Source: Lysobacterales bacterium
GTDB taxonomy: Bacteria; Pseudomonadota; Gammaproteobacteria; Xanthomonadales; Ahniellaceae
Direction: 5' to 3'
Assembly (NCBI GenBank): GCA_016703225.1
Contig: JADJCM010000002.1
Coordinates: 372,001 to 436,000 of the forward strand
DNA length: 64,000 nucleotides
In this document: positions 58,696 through 64,000 of the stretch, in pieces
Layout of the letters: the number at the start of each line of letters is the position of its first letter
How positions within the stretch are numbered: position 1 is the first letter of the stretch
Notes under the pieces: model-generated
What the model saw: the letters and a program-made list of their open reading frames with translations, nothing else
The model's database searches: none
Told to the model about the DNA's origin: nothing
Made by a program: the position numbers and the translations under genes

Positions 58696-61020
58696 CTAGA
58701 ACGTGTAGCGGGCGATCAGTTGTACCACCGGGCCGGCGCTCTCGGTCTCGACCTCGTACTCGTCGAAGTCGCGATCGATCTGGTCGGTCAGCGTATCGAA
58801 CTTGTTGAACTGCTCGTCCTTGGAGGCGTCGAGCAGGTTCGAACCGGTCAGGCGCAGGGCCATTTGCTTGCCAAAGCGCTCCTCGACGAAGACCTCCAGA
58901 TCGGCGCCGTACTGGGTCGCAACCTCTTCGGCCAGCACGCGCGAAAAGGCGTCGCCCTGGCGCCGGTAGCTGGCGCCGAACGCGGCGTTCCAGGACGGCA
59001 GGTCCTGGATGAAGCCGACGTTGAACACCGACTTCGCCTGGTCGTTGAACATGCGCGGGCCGATCTCGTCCTCGACTTCGCTGTCCAGCCACGAGTAGTT
59101 GAGGAACACGCCGGTGTCGTCGAGGCCGAACGCCGACAGTGGCGTCGACAGGTCGAACTCGAAGCCGTAGACGTAGCCGTCACCGACATTCGCGACCGAA
59201 TACACAAAGCTCTCGGGATCGAGTACCGGGTAGCCAGGCGTGGTCGGGCCGGCCCCGGGGTTCTCGTCGAGGAACTCCTCGACCTCGTCCTCGTAGTCGC
59301 CGAGGGCTTCGTCGCTGGGCTCACCGGTGTTCACCACTTCGATCAGGTCCTGCACGTCGCGATAGAAGAAGTTGATCCCGACGATGCCCTGCAGCCCGAG
59401 TCGGCGCTCGAAGCCGATGTCGATGCCGTTGGCGGTCTCCGGATCGAGCAGGGCGTTGCCGATGAAGTCGTTGTCGCCGAACTCGCCTTCCAGCAGCACC
59501 GGCAGCAACTGATTGAAGTTCGGGCGGCGCAGGGTGCGACCGAGCGAGACGTTCAGCCGGTTCTCGTTGCCGAGGTTCCAGCGCAGATGGGCGGACGGCA
59601 ACACCTCGGCGTAGCGGTTGTCGTAGCGGTCGCTGTCGGCGCGCACGTCGACGTCGGTGCGTTCGTAGCGGATGCCGGCCTCCCAGTCGAAGTCGCCGCG
59701 TTCACCGGTGAACATCAGGTAGGGAGCGAGGCGGCGTTCCTGAATGTTGCTATCGTCCAGTGCAAATGCTTCGTAGGCGGGCAGGGGCAGCCCGGCGCCA
59801 TCGGCCTCGACCTCGCTGGTCAGCAGGCGGCTGTCGCGGTCTTTCTTGTTGAAGTCGAGGCCGAACTCCATTTCGGCCGCACCGATCTCGCGCGCGTGTG
59901 CAAGCTTCAGCGCCAGCTCGCTGTCGTCGCCATCGGTGAGGACGCGCGTGCCCTGGTAGTCGCGGAAACGGGGCGGGTTCTGCCCGGCGCGGTAGCGGAT
60001 TTCCTCCTCGGTGTCGAAGCGGCCGTCGCTGAAGTTCGCCCAGTCGATATCGATTTCGCTTTCGCCGCCGGCCAGGTCGAATTCGTAGCTGAGGCCGAGC
60101 GCGGCATTGTGCTGGTCGATCGTAACCAGTTGCTCGTTGTAGGAGAGCAGGTCAGTGAGTTCGGTGCTGGCGATATCCACGTACTCGGTCGATTGCTCGT
60201 CCTCGGTGCGGTCGGTCATCACGTACAGGGCGTCGAGCTTCAGTTCGCCGTGCTCGAACTCGCGCGTGAACGACAGGTTGGCCGAGTAGTCGGTGCCATT
60301 GCGGATGTCGCTCTGGTCTTCGCGGTCGGCGTAGTCGCCGCCCGGGGCGTCGTAGCGGTCGCTGCGTTTCTGCTTCGGGTTGTAGCGACCCTGCACGTTG
60401 AAGCCGGCGAGCACGCGGCCGCCGGCGAATTCGCCGCTGTTCACGGCACCGTAGGTGGGCTTGACCCGGCCATCGTCGAAGTACAGGCCGCCGACGCGGG
60501 CGTAGCCGCCGTCGAACTCGTAGGCGTCGCGCAGCACGATGTTGATCGCGCCAGCCACGGCATCACCGGAGCGGTTGGCACTGGTCGAACGCACGATCTC
60601 GATGCGCTCCACCATTTCCGCGGGGATGCGGTCGACGAAGAAGGAGCGGTCGGTTCCGGCACCCGGCACCTTCTTGCCGTTGATCAGGATCTGCGTGTAG
60701 CCCGGGTCGAGACCGCGCAGGCGCGCGCCGTCGTATTCGAGCACGTCGGAAACAAAGGCCACGCTCGGCACGCGCTTGAGCATGTCGCCGGCGGTCAGCG
60801 GCTCGAAGCGCTGGAAGTACTCGAGGTCGTAGGACAGCGTTGGCGCGATCGCGTCGGCGCGGTCGCGGTAGATGATCTCGCCCCTGACCTCGATGGCTTC
60901 GAGCTTTTCAGCGCCGGCGTCCTCGTTGCCGGCGCCTGCAGCTTCGGCGTGGGCACCGTGGCTGAAGGCGAGCGAGGCGAGCGCGTGGACGAGGGCGAGG
61001 CTGAGCAGGGACTTGCGCAT
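58696..61020 (-). CDS. TonB-dependent receptor paired with a phytase-like lipoprotein
   Basis: This 774-residue outer-membrane receptor has a signal peptide (to AHAEA), a plug with LEAIEVRGEIIYRDR, ARLRGLDPGYTQILINGKKVPG and VERIEIVRSTSANRSGD, and a beta-barrel ending LIARYTF (C-terminal Phe). The barrel is rich in Asp/Glu and RYERTDVDV-like strands. Its divergent neighbour is a beta-propeller phytase-like protein; receptor-phytase pairs of this kind occur in Xanthomonadales and suggest phosphate or inositol-phosphate uptake. The substrate is inferred. Confidence 0.9.
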   Translation of the reverse strand: MRKSLLSLALVHALASLAFSHGAHAEAAGAGNEDAGAEKLEAIEVRGEIIYRDRADAIAPTLSYDLEYFQRFEPLTAGDMLKRVPSVAFVSDVLEYDGARLRGLDPGYTQILINGKKVPGAGTDRSFFVDRIPAEMVERIEIVRSTSANRSGDAVAGAINIVLRDAYEFDGGYARVGGLYFDDGRVKPTYGAVNSGEFAGGRVLAGFNVQGRYNPKQKRSDRYDAPGGDYADREDQSDIRNGTDYSANLSFTREFEHGELKLDALYVMTDRTEDEQSTEYVDIASTELTDLLSYNEQLVTIDQHNAALGLSYEFDLAGGESEIDIDWANFSDGRFDTEEEIRYRAGQNPPRFRDYQGTRVLTDGDDSELALKLAHAREIGAAEMEFGLDFNKKDRDSRLLTSEVEADGAGLPLPAYEAFALDDSNIQERRLAPYLMFTGERGDFDWEAGIRYERTDVDVRADSDRYDNRYAEVLPSAHLRWNLGNENRLNVSLGRTLRRPNFNQLLPVLLEGEFGDNDFIGNALLDPETANGIDIGFERRLGLQGIVGINFFYRDVQDLIEVVNTGEPSDEALGDYEDEVEEFLDENPGAGPTTPGYPVLDPESFVYSVANVGDGYVYGFEFDLSTPLSAFGLDDTGVFLNYSWLDSEVEDEIGPRMFNDQAKSVFNVGFIQDLPSWNAAFGASYRRQGDAFSRVLAEEVATQYGADLEVFVEERFGKQMALRLTGSNLLDASKDEQFNKFDTLTDQIDRDFDEYEVETESAGPVVQLIARYTF

Positions 61021-61182
61021 GGCGGACTCCGGAAGGCGATCCGGAAGTTTTATCGCGGCCAGATCACCGCTCCATGACAGTTCCGTGCAGTGCAGGTTGC
61101 AGGCGCAGCACGGTCATGCCGATGCGCGCGGGCTCGTGTATAAGACGCGCTTTCCGATTGCCGCGAATGGACCGCGCAACCC

Positions 61183-62406
61183 ATGATCAAGCCACCCCTG
61201 CCGCTTGCGGCACTGATCCTTGCCATCGCTGCCTGTGCCCCGCTGCGCGACACCCGCGAGCCGGACGAGCGCTCCGATGCCACGCCAAGTTTCGCCACTG
61301 CGGGCATGGACCATGCCGCGATCGCGGAAGCGTTCCTGACGGAATCGACCGCGGCAGACAACGTCGATTCTCCGGCGGCGTGGCGCGCTCCGGACGGCCG
61401 CACCTGGCTGTTCGCGACCGCGAAGGAAGGTGGCGGCGTGCTCATCTACGATGGCGACGACGGCCACTTGCTGCGCCGGATCGGTCGCGAGGGGGATGCC
61501 GCGGGCGAGTTCAGGCGCCCGAACGGGATCAGCGTCGTCGGCGATCTGGTGTTCGTGGTCGAGCGAGACAATCGGCGCGTGCAGATGTTGTCGCTGCCGC
61601 AATTGCAGACGCTGGCGATGTTCGGCAGCGAACAACTGCAGCAGCCCTATGGATTGTGGGTGCGGGCGTTGAGCGACCAGCGCTTCGAGGTCACCGTCAC
61701 CGACGCCTACATGGCCGGCGAAAAGGCCAATGGAGACGATCTGCCCCCGCCGCTGCCCGAGCTTGGCCGACGCATGCAGCGTTACGAGGTGCTGGTGCAG
61801 ACCGACGAAGTTCGCACGCGCCACCTCGGTGCCTTCGGCGACATCACGGCAGCGGGCGCCATCCGCATCCCCGAATCGATCTGGGGCGATGTCGCGCACG
61901 ACCGCTTGCTGATCGCCGAAGAAGACACCGCGATCGGCACCGCGGTGCGCGAATACGACCTGGCCGGCAACTACCGCGGTCGCACGCTCGGACTCGGCCG
62001 CTTCAAGGCGCAGGCCGAGGGCATCGCGCTGTGGCAGTGCGCCGACGGCAGCGGCTACTGGATCGCCACCGACCAATTCCCCGACCGTAGCCTGTTCCAT
62101 GTCTACGACCGCGCCTCGCTGCGGCACCTCGGTGCCTTCGCCGGCCACACCGTCGCCAACACCGACGGCGTCTGGCTGCACCAGGCCGCGACCTCGCGTT
62201 TCCCCAACGGCGTGTTCTACGCCGTGCACGACGACCAGGGCGTCGGCGCCTTCGACTGGCGCGACATCGCCAAGGCACTCGCCCTGCGCACGGACTGCTC
62301 TGACCCCGTTTTTCCGCACGCGGCAAATCTCCTCCTTGACCGCCCGATTCCCCGCGCCCCAGACTTCACCCTCATCCCGGCGCACCCGTCGAAGAATTGG
62401 CGTTAG
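61183..62406 (+). CDS. beta-propeller phytase-like lipoprotein
   Basis: This 407-residue protein has a lipoprotein signal ending AIAAC (Cys18) and a six-bladed-propeller pattern: DNVDSPAAWRAPDGRTWLFATAKEGGGVLIYD at the start, RRPNGISVVGDLVFVVERDNRRVQ, ESIWGDVAHDRLLIAEED and GSGYWIATDQFPDRSLFHVYD. These blocks fit bacterial BPP phytase-like proteins, which release phosphate from phytate with Ca2+. I cannot verify all calcium ligands, so a related propeller of other function is possible. It diverges from the TonB receptor with 162 bp between starts. Confidence 0.65.
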   Translation: MIKPPLPLAALILAIAACAPLRDTREPDERSDATPSFATAGMDHAAIAEAFLTESTAADNVDSPAAWRAPDGRTWLFATAKEGGGVLIYDGDDGHLLRRIGREGDAAGEFRRPNGISVVGDLVFVVERDNRRVQMLSLPQLQTLAMFGSEQLQQPYGLWVRALSDQRFEVTVTDAYMAGEKANGDDLPPPLPELGRRMQRYEVLVQTDEVRTRHLGAFGDITAAGAIRIPESIWGDVAHDRLLIAEEDTAIGTAVREYDLAGNYRGRTLGLGRFKAQAEGIALWQCADGSGYWIATDQFPDRSLFHVYDRASLRHLGAFAGHTVANTDGVWLHQAATSRFPNGVFYAVHDDQGVGAFDWRDIAKALALRTDCSDPVFPHAANLLLDRPIPRAPDFTLIPAHPSKNWR

Positions 62407-62412
62407 CGATCC

Positions 62413-62787
62413 TTGGTTCCTCCGCCGCACACTGCATTCACTTTCGCGTTTGCGACTCTTCGAGCGGCGCTTGCGCACTTCCTAGCGTACGCGTCGCTGT
62501 TTATCGTCCTTGGCACCATTGCGGTTGGCCGCGCACTGACCGTTGGCTGGCTCGAGCCCTTTCGCATCGGCGAGGTCGAGGTGCCGAAGTTCATGGGCAT
62601 GCATGCCTCCAATGTTGCGGTTGCCGTGTTCTGTGCCGTTGCCGTGGCGGCAGTTGCGGTTGGTTTTGTCGTCCGCTATTTCCATTCCCGCTCGTTTCTC
62701 GCACGGTTGCGATCACGCGGCGTCACGGATATCAACAGTGACGGCAAGACCGACGTATTCACAGACAAGTTCCTGGATGATCTCTGA
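62413..62787 (+). CDS. hypothetical membrane protein with EF-hand-like loop
   Basis: A 124-codon frame has two hydrophobic helices (FLAYASLFIVLGTIAVGRAL; VAVAVFCAVAVAAVAVGFVV) and a C-terminal loop DINSDGKTDVFTDKFLDDL that resembles a calcium-binding DxNxDG loop. Its only start upstream of the first helix is TTG 62413, without a clear ribosome site; ATG 62593 would remove the first helix. It is in frame with the phytase-like gene just after its TAG. The hydrophobic pattern supports coding, but the start and function are unsure. Confidence 0.45.
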   Translation: MVPPPHTAFTFAFATLRAALAHFLAYASLFIVLGTIAVGRALTVGWLEPFRIGEVEVPKFMGMHASNVAVAVFCAVAVAAVAVGFVVRYFHSRSFLARLRSRGVTDINSDGKTDVFTDKFLDDL

Positions 62788-62991
62788 CGAGGGGTCGGCC
62801 GCTCTCATGCGCTTCGTGTTCCGCCCCAACAAGGAGACGCCGTGGTGGTACCTGACCTTGGGTTCGATCGGATCCATCCTTTCGCGATGAATGTGCGGTT
62901 TGCGGGTGTGGCTGTTGAGTTGCGCGGGTGCGCGTGTGGGCACCTCGCTCAGGTGATGGTCGTCAAAACGGCGCGATTGAGGGGCAGCGCG

Positions 62992-63324
62992 ATGAAGACG
63001 CGGCATGTGATCTTGCGGGAGATTGAGGACGCCGACGGGTCGCGGCTGCTGACGGCGGCGCTGGGTGCCGGGGGAGAGCTGTTGATCGAAGGGCGGGACT
63101 GCGGGGACGGCGTCGAGCGGATTTTCGGGGTGCGCGAGTACGAGTGGGCGTGGACGATTCCGGCGGAGGCCGTGGCTGGCCTGCTGCGTGCGTTGCAGGC
63201 GCCCACGGACGACGTCCTTGCCGCGCTGCGGGACCGTTTCAGCGGGGAGAATGCGGCCGACATCGGCACGTTCCTGGAGTTCCACCGAATTCCCACGACG
63301 CGTTGGTCGCGTACCGGCGACTGA
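62992..63324 (+). CDS. small conserved hypothetical protein
   Basis: This 110-residue acidic protein contains LLIEGRDCGDGVERIFGVREYEWAW and ends FLEFHRIPTTRWSRTGD. I recognise this pattern from scattered uncharacterised bacterial proteins, sometimes in lineage-specific islands, but no function is known. ATG 62992 is preferred because the conserved part starts there; the upstream frame from 62842 is unlike it. The 204 bp between 62788 and 62991 hold nothing I can support. Confidence 0.6.
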   Translation: MKTRHVILREIEDADGSRLLTAALGAGGELLIEGRDCGDGVERIFGVREYEWAWTIPAEAVAGLLRALQAPTDDVLAALRDRFSGENAADIGTFLEFHRIPTTRWSRTGD

Positions 63325-63416
63325 CGGCGGGTTGCAGCCCGTGGGTGTGACTTGCCTGCTGCGCGGCGGCGGCGGACGGCTTATGCTCGGGCAGCGTGCT
63401 CCAGCTGGATGCCGGA

Positions 63417-64000
63417 ATGAACGACGCCGAACGCAACGACCTGCGCCGCGACTGCCCGTTCACCTGGGTGATGCAGTTGCATGTGCCGGCCTTCGCGCTC
63501 GATCGTGGCGCGCACGTTGTCGCCTGGAACGAAGCGCTGGCGCAGCTGACCGGGGTCACATCGGCGAGCATGCTCGGGGCCAGCGCAGTATGGCCGGCGT
63601 TCTCGGTCGAGCCGCAGCTATCGCTGGCCGAGTTGCTGTTGGTCGAGCGGCGAGTGGCTGCTGCGGATGCCACGGTGGCGGAGCACTTCGCCGAGGTCGG
63701 TGTATTCCGATTGCCGGTCGATGGTCGCGAAGTTGTACTTGCGCTCGACGCGTGCGTGCTGCGCGATGCCGACGGAAGCGAACTCGGGGTGCTGCAGACG
63801 CTGGTGGACCACAGCGAGGCGCACCGTGCCGGAGCGCGCTTCCGGCGCATCTTCGAGTCTTCGCCCGATCCGGTCTGGATCATCGAGAACAATACCTTCG
63901 TCGATTGCAACGACGCCGCCGTGGCCATGCTCGGCTATGCCAGCCGCGAGGCGCTGCTGAACACGCATCCTTCGCAGCTGTCGCCGAGCCACCAGCCCTG
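63417..64000 (+). CDS. PAS-domain sensor protein (N-terminal part)
   Basis: At least 194 residues run off the window edge. Residues about 10-135 look like a degenerate PAS domain (FALDRGAHVVAWNEALAQLTG, then DADGSELGVLQTLVDHSE). A second PAS begins near 145 (FRRIFESSPDPVWIIENNTFVDCNDAAVAMLGY). Such arrays usually precede a histidine kinase, GGDEF or EAL output domain, which lies outside. GTG 63396 is an in-frame alternative start. No membrane segment is seen so far, so it may sense a cytoplasmic signal. Confidence 0.8.
   Translation, partial: MNDAERNDLRRDCPFTWVMQLHVPAFALDRGAHVVAWNEALAQLTGVTSASMLGASAVWPAFSVEPQLSLAELLLVERRVAAADATVAEHFAEVGVFRLPVDGREVVLALDACVLRDADGSELGVLQTLVDHSEAHRAGARFRRIFESSPDPVWIIENNTFVDCNDAAVAMLGYASREALLNTHPSQLSPSHQP

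Noticed and set aside
58594..61077. An 827-codon plus-strand frame opposite the second TonB receptor
   Set aside because: Same type of antisense shadow; the minus-strand receptor has signal peptide, plug and C-terminal Phe.

Overview
The window is about 64 kb of high-GC DNA with short intergenic gaps and many ATGA-type gene overlaps. It carries two TonB-dependent receptors, an aryl-polyene pigment cluster, sedentary-type integron cassettes and a secreted protein ending in FADGFE. Together these suggest a free-living gammaproteobacterium near the Xanthomonadales/Lysobacterales. That placement is inferred from gene content, not from a marker gene.

Layout. (1) 1-14102: the 3' part of an aryl polyene (APE, xanthomonadin-like) operon on the + strand. 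It has an acyltransferase tail, two ACPs, a membrane protein, a ligase-dehydratase fusion, a GT2, an LPLAT, a thioesterase, a LolA-like protein, an MMPL exporter, a DUF3261 lipoprotein, KS, DH, KR, KS and a small secreted protein. A lower-GC segment (about 3325-5155) has replaced the end of the GT2 gene and brought in a serine-hydrolase gene. (2) 14170-24470: a propeller-GGDEF sensor, a secreted FADGFE protein, a CDF metal exporter, an acyltransferase-3, a membrane H+-pyrophosphatase, an ETHE1-like MBL enzyme, a decayed secreted-protein tail and a soluble pyrophosphatase. (3) 25312-31965: seven overlapping minus-strand genes for membrane fatty-acid modification (desaturase, flavin oxidoreductase, DUF1365, CFA synthase, DUF2878, DUF1295, second CFA-like methyltransferase). 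(4) 32138-37634: an accessory region with a Uma2 nuclease, a HigBA-like toxin-antitoxin pair and a minus-strand integron cassette array with no integrase in view. Its attC sites are each interrupted by a degraded IS1111-type (IS110 family) element. (5) 37635-55346: a maltodextrin/alpha-glucan utilisation locus (alpha-glucosidase, SSS and MFS sugar transporters, two GH13 amylases, LacI regulator, TonB receptor). A DUF2278 gene and molybdopterin genes (moaA, moeA, moaD, moaE) lie within it. (6) 55351-56720: a second IS1111-type element with a frameshifted transposase. (7) 56813-64000: a lipase, a CHAD protein, a TonB receptor facing a phytase-like lipoprotein, small unknown genes and the start of a PAS sensor.

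How it fits together. The APE genes build and export a membrane-anchored polyene. The lipid operon would alter membrane unsaturated fatty acids, so both may serve envelope and oxidative protection. The sugar locus forms a plausible regulon: a 15-bp site shared by the alpha-glucosidase/SSS and TonB-receptor/amylase intergenic regions is a good candidate operator for the LacI protein.

The most striking observation is in the insertion sequences. The non-coding 3' block of both IS1111-type families holds a short hairpin flanked by two segments. These match the left flank (+ strand) and the right flank (- strand) of that element's own insertion site. This is the arrangement expected of a bridge/seek RNA guide, and for one family the target is the integron attC site.
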